DNA of 64,000 nucleotides from Chondrinema litorale (GTDB taxonomy: Bacteria > Bacteroidota > Bacteroidia > Cytophagales > Flammeovirgaceae): contig NZ_CP111043.1 in assembly GCF_026250525.1 (NCBI RefSeq), positions 4,229,001-4,293,000 on the forward strand, read 5' to 3'. Positions 17,857 to 27,043 of the stretch are shown piece by piece; positions within the stretch are counted from its first letter, which is position 1, and the number at the start of each line of letters is the position of its first letter. Made by a program: the position numbers and the translations under genes. The notes beneath the pieces are model-generated. The model had not been told where the DNA came from. It did not search any database and saw only the letters and a list, made by a program, of their open reading frames with translations.

Positions 17857-19198
17857 ATAATAAATCGTTAGCAAGGTTTGCCAATTCTGAGCGCTCACCT
17901 TTTTGAAGCTTAACATGAGCCACCAAAGGATGATTATGTAACCTGTCTATTAAATAGGATAGCCCATTACTTTGAGTATCAAGATATGGTGTATCTATCT
18001 GATAAATATCTCCAGTAAAAATAATCTTAGTGTTTTCTCCTGCTCGTGTGATAATAGTCTTAATCTCATGTGGAGTAAGGTTTTGAGCTTCATCCACAAT
18101 GAAAAAGATATTAGAAAGACTTCGACCTCTTATATAAGCTAAAGGTGTAATAACCAGTTTTTCATTATCGAGCATCTCTGTAATTCGCTTAAACTCCTTA
18201 TCAGTTTCTTTAAACTGATTTTTAATGAACTTAAGATTATCATACAGTGGCTCCATATATGGGTTTAGCTTAGACTTGATATCGCCCGGCAAAAAACCAA
18301 TATCTTTATTGCTTAAAGGAACAATAGGTCTAGCTAAGTAGATTTGTTGGTAGCTTTTTCGCATCTCAATAGCTCCTGCCAAAGCAAGTAATGTTTTACC
18401 TGTACCAGCAACACCTTGTAAAGTTACTAATCTAATATTGTTGTTAAGCAAAGCATGAAGTGCAAAGACCTGTTCAGCATTTTTAGGTTTTATATTGTAT
18501 GCATTGGTCTTATGTACTCTTTCTAATAGCTTTGTTTCTGGGTTGTAATAAGTAAGTGCTGAAGCACTGTTGTTTTTAATAATAAAGTACTTATTAGCTA
18601 CAACAGTTACATCTATATTAAGCTCTTCTAAAGAACAGGAGCCATCTTTATAAATTTTATCAATAATTTCATTATCAACACCATCTATAAGCTCCATGCC
18701 CGAATATAGCTCATCAACATGAGTAACTTTGCCAGTTTCATAATCAGCAGCTATCAAATCAAGAGACTTTGCCTTAATTCTGAGGTTAATATCTTTACTA
18801 ATTAATGTTACCGATCTGCTAGGGAATTCTTGCTTTAGTTTAATCGCCACATTTAAAATGCGATGATCAGCTTTATTAGCACCAAAAATTTCTCTTGCAT
18901 CTGGTTGGCTTTCTTCGTCCATTATTACCTTCATCTTACCTTTTCCATTGCCTTTTTGAATGGGTATCCACTCATGCAATGTTTCACGGTCTGAGGCATT
19001 ATCGAGAAACCGGGTAAATTCTCTGGCATTAAAGTTTAGCGTATCGTTGCCTTTTTTGAAATTATCCAGCTCTTCTAAAACAGATATGGGGATGGCTACA
19101 TCGTTTTCTTCAAAGTTATTGATCGAAGCGTGGTCATAAAGAATAACTGAAGTGTCTAATACAAATATCTTAGGTTGCTTTTTTCTTCTTCCTGCCAT
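17855..19198 (-). CDS. PIN-PhoH family protein (PhoH2-like)
   Basis: The 447-residue protein joins an N-terminal PIN nuclease domain (KIFVLDTSVILYDH at about 9-22, with acidic residues through about 130) to a C-terminal PhoH ATPase. The ATPase has a Walker A motif GVAGTGKTLLAL (about 263-274), Walker B FFIVDEAQNLT (about 366-376) and a sensor-like IFTGDIYQID (about 393-402). Family members are RNA helicases/ribonucleases with proposed roles in RNA turnover. It is transcribed alone. No phosphate-regulation genes are adjacent, so the historical name does not imply phosphate control. Confidence 0.9.
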   Translation of the reverse strand: MAGRRKKQPKIFVLDTSVILYDHASINNFEENDVAIPISVLEELDNFKKGNDTLNFNAREFTRFLDNASDRETLHEWIPIQKGNGKGKMKVIMDEESQPDAREIFGANKADHRILNVAIKLKQEFPSRSVTLISKDINLRIKAKSLDLIAADYETGKVTHVDELYSGMELIDGVDNEIIDKIYKDGSCSLEELNIDVTVVANKYFIIKNNSASALTYYNPETKLLERVHKTNAYNIKPKNAEQVFALHALLNNNIRLVTLQGVAGTGKTLLALAGAIEMRKSYQQIYLARPIVPLSNKDIGFLPGDIKSKLNPYMEPLYDNLKFIKNQFKETDKEFKRITEMLDNEKLVITPLAYIRGRSLSNIFFIVDEAQNLTPHEIKTIITRAGENTKIIFTGDIYQIDTPYLDTQSNGLSYLIDRLHNHPLVAHVKLQKGERSELANLANDLL

Positions 19199-19363
19199 AA
19201 AAGCTGGTATTTGTTAGATTATGTTTTGATAAAAAAATACCTGATTAAGTTAATAGTCAGGTGCTTGTGCTATCTAATTAAATCATTTGTATTATTTATT
19301 CCAATCTTTAGTGATTTTTTCTTGTTAATAGACTTTGGGTATTTATATGATGTGTGTATAAAT

Positions 19364-19395
19364 AAAAAAAGGCTTCGGTAAGAATCACCGAAACC
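19364..19395 (-). terminator. Intrinsic terminator of the PorE-like gene
   Basis: On the minus strand a 9-bp stem (19395-19387 with 19379-19371, one G-U pair) is followed by seven U residues (19370-19364), 26 bp after the stop codon of the OmpA-family gene. Confidence 0.75.
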
Positions 19396-19420
19396 CTTTA
19401 ATATCAGAAAATTTACTTAC

Positions 19421-21475
19421 TTATTTTATATTTATTACAACCCTTCTGTTTTTAGGGTTAATGTCGTCTGTAGAGATTACAGGTAGAGATTTTCCATAAC
19501 TCACTACAATTAATCTTTTCTCACTAATTCCTTTAGAAGATAGATAGTCTGCAACTTTTTCTGCTCTTCTTGCAGATAATAAGAAATTGTAATCTTTTGA
19601 ACCAGTTGCATCTGTATGGCCAGCGATTTCTAAAGTAGTTGCAGGATTGTCCTTCAAGAACATGACGATTCTATCAAGGTTTTCGTAGTATTTTTCGTCA
19701 ACTTCAATGTCGTTAATTTCAAAGAATACACTTACTTCTTCGAAAATTACATTATTAGGATCTGTCTCCTTCACCATTGGTCTGTTAAAAGTATTAGTCT
19801 CTTCAGTTCTTTTAACTACTGCTAATCCGCTTTCAACTGGAGGTGCATCACCAGAATTTCTTAGTAAAACATTGTTTTCATCATTAATAGCAAAATATCT
19901 CATAGCATTGCTATTACCATCTTTATCAGCATTCATCTGATTTTGTCCTAACAAGAAATTATACTCGTTTTTATTTTCATCTCTTAAAGACAAATTCACT
20001 TTAAGGTCATTGCTATAAATCTCTTGGTTGTCTTTATTGATTTTAACATCAAGGTCTTCATCAAAAGGAACAAATATTTGATATCTTCCGAAAACATCAG
20101 TGTACGTTTCAAAAGAATGTCCTTCGTGAGTCATAGTGATTAATGCTTCTGTAACAGGGTTACTTGCTTCATCTAAAACTTTACCTTCCAGTTTTACTTG
20201 ATCAAACATATAAACACCATAGATATCTAAAGAACCTTCACCACCAGCTCTCGAAGATGATAAGTATGCGTATTTACCAGAAATGTTGAAATAAATGTCA
20301 TCAGATACACTATTTATAGGATGACGCATATTTCTAGGCTGTTGCCATGTTTTATTTTTACTATCAAATTTGGTTTGGAAAACATCATAACCACCCATAG
20401 AATTATGTCCTTTTGAGCTGAAATAGAAGTTCCCTTTCTCATCGATATAAGGAGCATCGTCGTCGTAAGGAGTATTTAATTCTGTTAAAGGCTCAGGAGC
20501 AGTCCATTTTCCGTTTTCGTCTTTCTTGATGTAAAATAAATCCAAGTCTTCGTTTTGAGTTCCAAAGTCAGACGAGAAATAAATTATGCTTCCATTATCT
20601 GCAATAAAACAATGTGGTTCGTTACCAACAGAAGCAATTTCTTTGATTTTTGAACCTTCTTCCCATTCACCATCTTCATATTCTGAAATGTATAAATCAC
20701 CTGCATTATAGAAAACTATTTTGTTTTCGCTTTTTATCAACTGAACAGTAGCATCATGACGTTTGCTGCTAACTTCAGTATCCATAACCACAGGAACTTG
20801 CCACTCATCATCATCATTCATAGTGGTTTTGTAAATCAACTCGTAGTTGTAACCATCTGCTGCTGTCTGGGTAATTTTTTGCTCTCTTCTAGAGGTAAAA
20901 AGAATTGTTCTGTGGTCGTTTTCCATTACAGCACTGTAATCTAAACCAGCAGAGTTTACTTTGTTTCCAAGATTTTTTACAACAATGCCTTTACGTGGAG
21001 CTGAGTAGCCACTATTTGCATTATTAATTGTGTTTCTTAGATAAGTTATATCTTCAATTGTATTACCATTAATATTTGCTTTGTCTAATGCAGAATTTGC
21101 ATTTTCAAACCTTCTTTGTTTGAAGTAAGCATCTGCTAAAAGCATGAAATAAGAAGGGTCTTCTGTAGCATCTGTATTGTTTTGCAACGAAGTAAGGTAT
21201 TGTAATGCTTTAGCAGAGTTATCTTCGTAAGTATTTAGATAACTACGGCTTGCATACAACTTAGCTTCAATGTTATTTGGCTGTGCTGTAATTACCTGCT
21301 CAAGGTATTCTGCTGCGGTTTTGAAATTTCCACTTTCATACTCTTGAATACCTTTCTTTAATAAAGTATTTGCATTTTGAGCGTATAGGCTGGAAACGCC
21401 AAATAAAAAAATAAGTAGCGCGAACCAATGACGATAGCGCTTCAATAAATGCTGTGATGAACAATAAGAAAGCAT
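19421..21475 (-). CDS. PorE-like TPR/beta-propeller/OmpA outer-membrane-associated protein
   Basis: The 684-residue protein has an N-terminal hydrophobic segment (signal), TPR-type repeats (about 33-155), a PD40/WD40-like propeller (about 180-425, with repeated YFSS and YLSSSR blades), a carboxypeptidase regulatory-like domain (about 430-515, GRYQIFVPFDED) and an OmpA peptidoglycan-binding domain (about 580-684, LEIAGHTDATGSKDYNFLLS). This order is the one described for T9SS component PorE of Porphyromonas, but many Bacteroidota carry several paralogues, so it may instead be a general envelope-anchoring protein. It is monocistronic with its own terminator. Confidence 0.8.
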   Translation of the reverse strand: MLSYCSSQHLLKRYRHWFALLIFLFGVSSLYAQNANTLLKKGIQEYESGNFKTAAEYLEQVITAQPNNIEAKLYASRSYLNTYEDNSAKALQYLTSLQNNTDATEDPSYFMLLADAYFKQRRFENANSALDKANINGNTIEDITYLRNTINNANSGYSAPRKGIVVKNLGNKVNSAGLDYSAVMENDHRTILFTSRREQKITQTAADGYNYELIYKTTMNDDDEWQVPVVMDTEVSSKRHDATVQLIKSENKIVFYNAGDLYISEYEDGEWEEGSKIKEIASVGNEPHCFIADNGSIIYFSSDFGTQNEDLDLFYIKKDENGKWTAPEPLTELNTPYDDDAPYIDEKGNFYFSSKGHNSMGGYDVFQTKFDSKNKTWQQPRNMRHPINSVSDDIYFNISGKYAYLSSSRAGGEGSLDIYGVYMFDQVKLEGKVLDEASNPVTEALITMTHEGHSFETYTDVFGRYQIFVPFDEDLDVKINKDNQEIYSNDLKVNLSLRDENKNEYNFLLGQNQMNADKDGNSNAMRYFAINDENNVLLRNSGDAPPVESGLAVVKRTEETNTFNRPMVKETDPNNVIFEEVSVFFEINDIEVDEKYYENLDRIVMFLKDNPATTLEIAGHTDATGSKDYNFLLSARRAEKVADYLSSKGISEKRLIVVSYGKSLPVISTDDINPKNRRVVINIK

Positions 21476-21826
21476 AATTAATTGTATAATTTAATTTTCA
21501 AAAAATTAGTCGAAGTGGTGATTGGAAAAAATTAAGTTTAAAAAGTTTGTGCTGTTTAGAAGGTACAATTGACCTTATAGCAATATTTTTTTTAACTACA
21601 GTTGGCCTTTTTTATTTCGTATTTGACAAAAACTATATTAAAAATTTACACCTTTTTATGCTCTGTAGGATTTTTGGAGAAAATAGCCCTACAAACGCAG
21701 GAGCTTATATGTAATAAAAATTTATAATTAAACTTTTTATGATTTTTCTAATAAAAAATTAGCATCAACGTTGCATGAAGAATATCATGTAGTAAAAGCT
21801 AAATTTTTTTCTAGCAAGTAATAAAA
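21476..21826. other. Divergent intergenic region, 351 bp
   Basis: This very AT-rich spacer lies between the divergent PorE-like and SpoIIE-type genes and must hold both promoters. I found no clear TAnnTTTG element, small frame or stable hairpin in it. Confidence 0.4.
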
Positions 21827-23530
21827 ATGAAAATACAGCTTGAAGCTAGCCCCAGTAAGAAGTTAACTTTTTCCTATATAGTTGCATTATCTATTATGGG
21901 GATATTAGCTATTCTTTGCTTTTTTATTTTCCATTTTTCACTGAGTATAAAAGAATACGATAGCAGGTTTATAAGAATAGCTGGACAACAGGGAATGTTA
22001 AGTCAGACTTTAGTAAAAGAATCGCTTATTCTTCAAAATATTTATAACCAACCAAATTATAATACCAAGCTCCAAAGTTTTGAAAACAATTTTAGAGAGT
22101 TGTGGCGAATTCACGAAGGCTTAATTAAAGGAGATGAAGGCCTGAACTTACCCGGAAAGAAAAGTAAGGATGTTGAAAAATTACTAAATGCGGTAGAGTC
22201 TCATTTCCAAAAAATTAGAAGAGCTTGTGAAGATATTATCTCAACTTATGATTACGATATAGCTGAAAGAAAAATAATTCTGGATAAAAAAATAAATGTT
22301 CTTCTTGAGAATGAAGAATACTTTCAAGGGATTATGAATGAACTTTTGATTCAGTATGAACTTGAAGCACAGGTTAATCAAGCTATTCTTAAAAAAGTTG
22401 TTTTAGTTGTATTTGGAGCGAATATAATTGGTATATTTATTATTGGGCTTTTTGTATTTAGGCCAGTAGTAAAAAATATTGCTAAGATTTTTGAGAAAAT
22501 AAATAAAGAGAAAGAATATCTTAGAAATCTCAATTCAGAATTGGCAGAAGCTCAAGATGAAGTATTAGAAAATTCTGATGAGTTACTTGAGCTTAACATG
22601 GTATTGATGAGCACAAAAGACAAGGTTGAAAGTGCCTTGAAAAACGAATATGCACTAAGACAAAAAACTGAAGCCGCCCATTTAAAATTAGAACAGGTTC
22701 ATACAGACTTAGAATATAAAAATAAGCAGATCGAAGCTAGTATTAACTATGCCCAGAGAATTCAAGATTCGCTGTTGCCAAGAATAAGCGAATTGCCCAA
22801 AATGCTTGAAGATTCCTTTATTTTCTTTAGACCAAAAAATGTAGTTAGCGGAGATTTTTACTGGTATTTTCAGAAAGATTACAGGACAATAATTGCTGCT
22901 ATTGACTGTATGGGGCATGGTGTACCAGGCGCTTTTATGTCTTTAATAGGGGAAAGGCTACTTTATGAAGCTGTTTATATTAAAGGACTTACAAAGGCGA
23001 GCGAGATTTTGAACGAACTTGATGTGATGTTTAAAAAGATTTTTAAGCATGATATTGATGTAAATGGTGATACATTAGATGTGGCGCTTTGTGTAATTGA
23101 CAATCATCCGGAAAAATTGAAATTGTTTAATGCAAAGCCGAAGGTTGAATATGCAGGAGCGCGAAATCCATTAATTTTTATTCAAAATGAAGAAATTAAT
23201 GAGATAAAAGGAGATAGAATTTCTATAGGTAGCAGAAACCGTAAAAACGAGCCTAATTTATTTACCAATCATGAGATTGAGCTGGATGATAATACAGGCT
23301 ATTTTTATATTTATTCAGATGGTTTTCAAGATCAGTTTGGTGGTCCGGGTACAGTTGGTAAAAAGTTCACTAAGAAAAGACTTAAAGAATTATTCCTCAG
23401 TATACACAAACTTCCTTTTGAAGAGCAAAAAAGTATGCTTAATTCCGAATTAGAACAGTGGATGTACGAAGAAAATCCAAATCAGATTCAGATTGACGAT
23501 ATCTTAATTATTGGTTTTAAAATTAATTAG
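21827..23530 (+). CDS. Membrane SpoIIE-type PP2C serine phosphatase with PilJ-like sensor
   Basis: The 567-residue protein has a transmembrane helix (about 17-39), a periplasmic sensor with the type IV pili/NarX-like start RIAGQQGMLSQTLVKE (about 46-61), a second helix (about 188-208), a long coiled coil (about 220-310), and a C-terminal SpoIIE phosphatase. The phosphatase metal-site motifs are VVSGDFYWYF, IAAIDCMGHGVPGAFMSLIG and YSDGFQDQFGG. It probably dephosphorylates an anti-sigma-factor-antagonist type partner in response to an envelope signal. No STAS or anti-sigma gene is adjacent. The last 8 bp overlap the convergent downstream gene. Confidence 0.87.
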   Translation: MKIQLEASPSKKLTFSYIVALSIMGILAILCFFIFHFSLSIKEYDSRFIRIAGQQGMLSQTLVKESLILQNIYNQPNYNTKLQSFENNFRELWRIHEGLIKGDEGLNLPGKKSKDVEKLLNAVESHFQKIRRACEDIISTYDYDIAERKIILDKKINVLLENEEYFQGIMNELLIQYELEAQVNQAILKKVVLVVFGANIIGIFIIGLFVFRPVVKNIAKIFEKINKEKEYLRNLNSELAEAQDEVLENSDELLELNMVLMSTKDKVESALKNEYALRQKTEAAHLKLEQVHTDLEYKNKQIEASINYAQRIQDSLLPRISELPKMLEDSFIFFRPKNVVSGDFYWYFQKDYRTIIAAIDCMGHGVPGAFMSLIGERLLYEAVYIKGLTKASEILNELDVMFKKIFKHDIDVNGDTLDVALCVIDNHPEKLKLFNAKPKVEYAGARNPLIFIQNEEINEIKGDRISIGSRNRKNEPNLFTNHEIELDDNTGYFYIYSDGFQDQFGGPGTVGKKFTKKRLKELFLSIHKLPFEEQKSMLNSELEQWMYEENPNQIQIDDILIIGFKIN

Positions 23531-24779
23531 AAGCTGGATAGATTTGAGAAAAGTGCCTGTCAAATAAATTTTCTTCAATTTGCTTATTTATCATTCCCAG
23601 ATTTTCATTAACCAATCTCTCATATTTTTCTTTTTGACAAGCGGCTGTTTTATAAGCACAAGATATAAATTGTCTTAAAGTAGGGTTATAATCCTTATTA
23701 TCTGGATTATTGTCTAGAGCAGCTTTAAACTGCGCACCATTTAATTTATTAATTTCTTCTGGAGTCGGCAGTTTAGATTTATTGATATCTACCACTTTGT
23801 CATATGGAGTTACCAATTCAGAAAAATCTTCATAAGAAGTAATATAAATTTCCTTCACAAAATCGTATGCTTCTCCTTCTAGTTTTGCTAGATACATTAT
23901 TGAGTCTAACCAGCCTATTCCAGAGGTTTTTATATGAATACCAGCATCAAATTTTTGGATAACGTCTTTGATAATCGGATAGATAGCAAATTTATCGCTA
24001 CCGCTGTGTATGCTCAACTTAAGATTAGGGTTCAAGCTAAACTCATCAACTGCGAAATTTATCATTTTTAGATACATCTCTAGCTCTGCCTTAAACTTTT
24101 GTGTCTCCCCAGCATACTCAACATTTTTATTAAATCTCCCAATAAACTTTGGTGAGATTAATTGAAAATCGACATCGTAGTAGGCAAGAGCATTCAAAAT
24201 AAAAAACAATTCTAACGGACTATGGGAGTAGTGAACTTCATCCATAGAAATTTCGGTAATGAAATTCTTGTGTCCTTTTCTTTTTTTTATGAGCTGATAA
24301 ACTTCTCCTGCTTTTTGTGCAGCGAGTAGGTACATTCCTGCAAATGAAGTGATCATATTTTCAAATACTTGAAAAGTTTCACTCATACCAGGCACATTCA
24401 TTCTACCAATATATTTCTGATTTGCTTTTATAAAACTGTCCATTTCGTCGTAATGAGCCAGTTTTCTGATGTATCCAGAAACATCAATTGTAAAATAATC
24501 GCAAGCATCTATAAACTCAGAAACATTATCATACTTGATGTGGTCTGCATCAATTAGGTATTGCTTGCACCAAGTATGTTTTAGCATTAGCTTGTCTACC
24601 TTTTCTTTTACTGTAGCGGCATCATCACCAACAAATGAATAGCCTCTAAAAGATTTATTCCAGACTGGAGTGATTTTTAAACCTGAATCATTGGCTTTTT
24701 TAAGCGCTTGTATAAATGCTTCACCATGGAGAGAAAACCTGTCACCAAAGCCAAATGAATATTTATCTAGCGAGATCAT
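23523..24779 (-). CDS. UxaE-family (tagaturonate epimerase-like) protein
   Basis: The 418-residue protein starts with YSFGFGDRFSLHGEA and KITPVWNKSFRGYSFVG, and has the internal motif LSIHSGSDKFAIYPII, which I associate with the UxaE tagaturonate/fructuronate epimerase family of TIM-barrel metal enzymes. Candidate metal ligands are the His and Asp in HSGSDKF and EISMDEVHYSHS. No uronate isomerase, reductase or transporter gene is adjacent, so the substrate is unproven and could be another keto-sugar acid. It ends 8 bp inside the convergent phosphatase gene. Two tRNA genes precede it on the same strand. Confidence 0.6.
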   Translation of the reverse strand: MISLDKYSFGFGDRFSLHGEAFIQALKKANDSGLKITPVWNKSFRGYSFVGDDAATVKEKVDKLMLKHTWCKQYLIDADHIKYDNVSEFIDACDYFTIDVSGYIRKLAHYDEMDSFIKANQKYIGRMNVPGMSETFQVFENMITSFAGMYLLAAQKAGEVYQLIKKRKGHKNFITEISMDEVHYSHSPLELFFILNALAYYDVDFQLISPKFIGRFNKNVEYAGETQKFKAELEMYLKMINFAVDEFSLNPNLKLSIHSGSDKFAIYPIIKDVIQKFDAGIHIKTSGIGWLDSIMYLAKLEGEAYDFVKEIYITSYEDFSELVTPYDKVVDINKSKLPTPEEINKLNGAQFKAALDNNPDNKDYNPTLRQFISCAYKTAACQKEKYERLVNENLGMINKQIEENLFDRHFSQIYPASN

Positions 24780-24860
24780 AGTTTATTTGCTGTTTATTAA
24801 GGAGAAGATAAAACTTATTACTATGATCATAAAAAAGTTAGCATAATCCAAACTAAGAAC

Positions 24861-24895
24861 AAAAAAAAATCCCCACAAGCAAAGCTTGTGGGGAT
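24861..24895 (-). terminator. Intrinsic terminator after the tRNA-Asp pair
   Basis: On the minus strand a 12-bp perfect stem (24895-24884 with 24880-24869, loop of three bases) is followed by a run of nine U residues. It lies directly after the CCA of the second-transcribed tRNA-Asp and separates it from the UxaE-family gene. Confidence 0.88.
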
Positions 24896-24897
24896 TT

Positions 24898-24974
24898 TGG
24901 CGGAACAGACGGGACTCGAACCCGCGACCTCCTGCGTGACAGGCAGGCATTCTAACCAACTGAACTACTGCTCC
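24898..24974 (-). tRNA. tRNA-Asp (GTC), with encoded CCA
   Basis: The minus strand folds as a complete cloverleaf. The acceptor arm is GGAGCAG paired with CTGTTCC (one G-U). The anticodon stem is CCTGC/GCAGG around the loop CTGTCAC, giving anticodon GTC (Asp). The T arm is GCGGG-TTCGAGT-CCCGT. Discriminator G is followed by CCA encoded in the DNA (24900-24898). A near-identical copy lies 32 bp upstream in the transcript. Confidence 0.95.
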
Positions 24975-25006
24975 AGTTCAAAAACTTTAAAACCATGAAA
25001 ACTTAG

Positions 25007-25080
25007 CGGAACAGACGGGACTCGAACCCGCGACCTCCTGCGTGACAGGCAGGCATTCTAACCAACTGAACTACTGCTCC
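25007..25080 (-). tRNA. tRNA-Asp (GTC), CCA not encoded
   Basis: This copy has the same cloverleaf and anticodon GTC as the neighbouring gene. After discriminator G (25007) the DNA reads CTA, not CCA, so the 3' end would need CCA addition. The two tRNAs are probably one transcript ending at the terminator at 24861-24895. Confidence 0.95.
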
Positions 25081-25153
25081 GTTTTTTGGTGATGCAAAAG
25101 TATGTAAGCGAACATTTAAAAACAACACCTTTGGCGATATTTTTTTAAATATT

Positions 25154-25810
25154 TTATGGTTTGCTCTTAAAATCTAGTTTTTTCACCTTCTTTCTTATGC
25201 CTTTCATAAAGTCTTCTCCTGGGTCAGATTTTGTAGTTCTATAGTTGTCGTCAACCTCTTTCCAAAGCGTAGAGCCAGCAAAATCGGTGTATTCTGAGTG
25301 GCCAATTAAATATTCAATGTCATATTTTTTCTTTAAATATTTAATCAATTTTACATTAGATTTTAATTGTTTTTTTGTGAGCGGAACTTCTTCAGTTCCT
25401 CCAACATTTTCAATTCCAATAGCACAATAGTTTAATCCGATTACATGTCGGGCAAAAGCAGTTTCTGGTAAAAGCCTGTAAATTGTACCATCTTGATCGA
25501 TTACAAACTGCGATGAAACATTAAGAGAACTTGCTCCTTTAATAGCTTCTCTTGCTCCGGGCAATTCTGGATTCATAAAAGCCCGCATTGTTCCTTCTAA
25601 AGTTGGAATAACTGTGTAATGTACTACAACCATTTTTGGATTAATGTAAGGTGAGTCCAAGTCTAAGCTATGTCTTTGTTGCAGGTATTCAAGCGATAAG
25701 TCCTTTCTTTTATCATTCCAAGTAATTGGTTTATCAATTATTTTAATTTGAGCAGAAAGGTTGAAAGAGCTAATAAAAAATAGAATGTAAACAGAAAAGA
25801 GAATTTTCAT
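25154..25810 (-). CDS. N-acetylmuramoyl-L-alanine amidase (amidase_2, AmpD-like)
   Basis: The 218-residue protein has a signal peptide (about 1-20) and an amidase_2 domain. VVHYTVIPTLEGT carries the first zinc His (about residue 64). SSQFVIDQDGTIYRL is the conserved substrate strand and LIGHSEY the second His. A TKSDPGEDF element (about 188-196) supplies the final acidic ligand region. It cleaves the bond between MurNAc and L-Ala of peptidoglycan fragments, in the periplasm judging by the signal. It is divergent from a dipeptide epimerase gene that acts on the L-Ala-D-Glu released from the same peptides, which supports a muropeptide recycling role. Confidence 0.88.
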   Translation of the reverse strand: MKILFSVYILFFISSFNLSAQIKIIDKPITWNDKRKDLSLEYLQQRHSLDLDSPYINPKMVVVHYTVIPTLEGTMRAFMNPELPGAREAIKGASSLNVSSQFVIDQDGTIYRLLPETAFARHVIGLNYCAIGIENVGGTEEVPLTKKQLKSNVKLIKYLKKKYDIEYLIGHSEYTDFAGSTLWKEVDDNYRTTKSDPGEDFMKGIRKKVKKLDFKSKP

Positions 25811-25988
25811 AAAATGAGCAGTTTTGATTGTTAGATTAATTTTGTTTTGGGTAAAAAATAATTGAGCAGAGCTATCAGGTTTTCTTCAAACACAGAATAA
25901 TTTTAAACAAATAGGAAACAGCTTTTGGCTTAAATTTGATTAAAGCCCATTCTGCTATTAAATTAGCATTCTAAACTATCAAGAAGAA

Positions 25989-27017
25989 ATGCAACTGAAA
26001 ATAAAGAAACAAACTTTACAATTAAAACAAACTTTCACAATTTCCAGAGGAAGTCGCACTAGTGTAGACAATGCCATTGTTTTACTTTCTTTTAATGGTT
26101 TTACAGGTTTAGGAGAAGCGACCGCTAATCCATATTACAACATTACCACAGATTTAATTGAACAGGATTTACTTGCTCTTGAAAGTTTTCTTGCGGACTA
26201 TCAGTTTATAAATCCTGAAAAATTATGGCAAGATGTTTTTCCTTTACTTCAAGCTAATCCGTTTGCACTTTGTGCATTAGATGAGGCAGCTCATGACCTA
26301 TATGGTAAAATCAATAATCAACCATTGTATAAACTTTGGAATTTAGACTATTCTAAGGCTCCTCTAAGCAATTACACCCTCGGTATTGATAAAATCCCTG
26401 AAATGATTAATAAAATCAAGGAAATGCCTTGGCCTGTGTATAAAATTAAATTGGGTACAGCCCACGATCTTGAAATAGTTAAAGCACTTAGAAAAGAGAC
26501 GGATGCCATATTGAGAGTAGATGCTAATGGTGGATGGACAGCTGAACAATGCATCTCTTTTTCTAAAGAATTTAAAAATCTGGGAGTAGAATTTATAGAA
26601 CAACCACTGCCAGCAGAAGAGCACGAGGCAATGAAAGAAGCTTTTAAATATTCTGAACTGCCACTTGTTGCAGATGAAAGTTGTATTGTTGAAAGTGATG
26701 TGCCAAAATGCAAAGGTTTGTTTCACGGAGTAAATATTAAGCTGATGAAATGTGGTGGAATAACACCTGCTAGAAGGATGGTTAAAGCAGCTAGAAGTTT
26801 AGGTATGAAAGTAATGGTTGGATGCATGACAGAATCAAGTGTAGGGATTTCTTCGATCGCTCATATAGCACCAGAATTGGATTATGTTGATATGGATGGT
26901 GCATTATTGATTAAAAATGATCCTGCATCTGGCATTGCTCTAGACTATGGCAAAATTGTTTACAATGAACTTCCGGGCAATGGAGCGGCTTTAACTGCTG
27001 ATCCGATAATTAATTAA
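25989..27017 (+). CDS. Dipeptide (L-Ala-D/L-Glu) epimerase, enolase superfamily
   Basis: The 342-residue enzyme belongs to the muconate-lactonising subgroup of the enolase superfamily. Catalytic and metal residues are visible in order: the KxK motif in YKIKLGTAHD (about 151-160), metal Asp in DANGGW (about 177-182), Glu in EQPLP (about 203-207), Asp in ADESC (about 227-231), and the second catalytic Lys in NIKLMKCGG (about 249-257). It probably epimerises L-Ala-D-Glu to L-Ala-L-Glu so that peptidoglycan peptides can be used. Context with the divergent amidase and the following D-aminoacylase-like gene supports this. A cis-located TAAATTTG lies about 50 bp upstream (25931-25938). Confidence 0.87.
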   Translation: MQLKIKKQTLQLKQTFTISRGSRTSVDNAIVLLSFNGFTGLGEATANPYYNITTDLIEQDLLALESFLADYQFINPEKLWQDVFPLLQANPFALCALDEAAHDLYGKINNQPLYKLWNLDYSKAPLSNYTLGIDKIPEMINKIKEMPWPVYKIKLGTAHDLEIVKALRKETDAILRVDANGGWTAEQCISFSKEFKNLGVEFIEQPLPAEEHEAMKEAFKYSELPLVADESCIVESDVPKCKGLFHGVNIKLMKCGGITPARRMVKAARSLGMKVMVGCMTESSVGISSIAHIAPELDYVDMDGALLIKNDPASGIALDYGKIVYNELPGNGAALTADPIIN

Positions 27018-27043
27018 TTCTGAGAAATATAACTACCCCAACT

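Noticed and set aside
26364..26726. Two minus-strand frames of 113 and 120 codons inside the dipeptide epimerase gene
   Set aside because: They lie fully antisense to a clearly real enzyme and their sequences show no family features.
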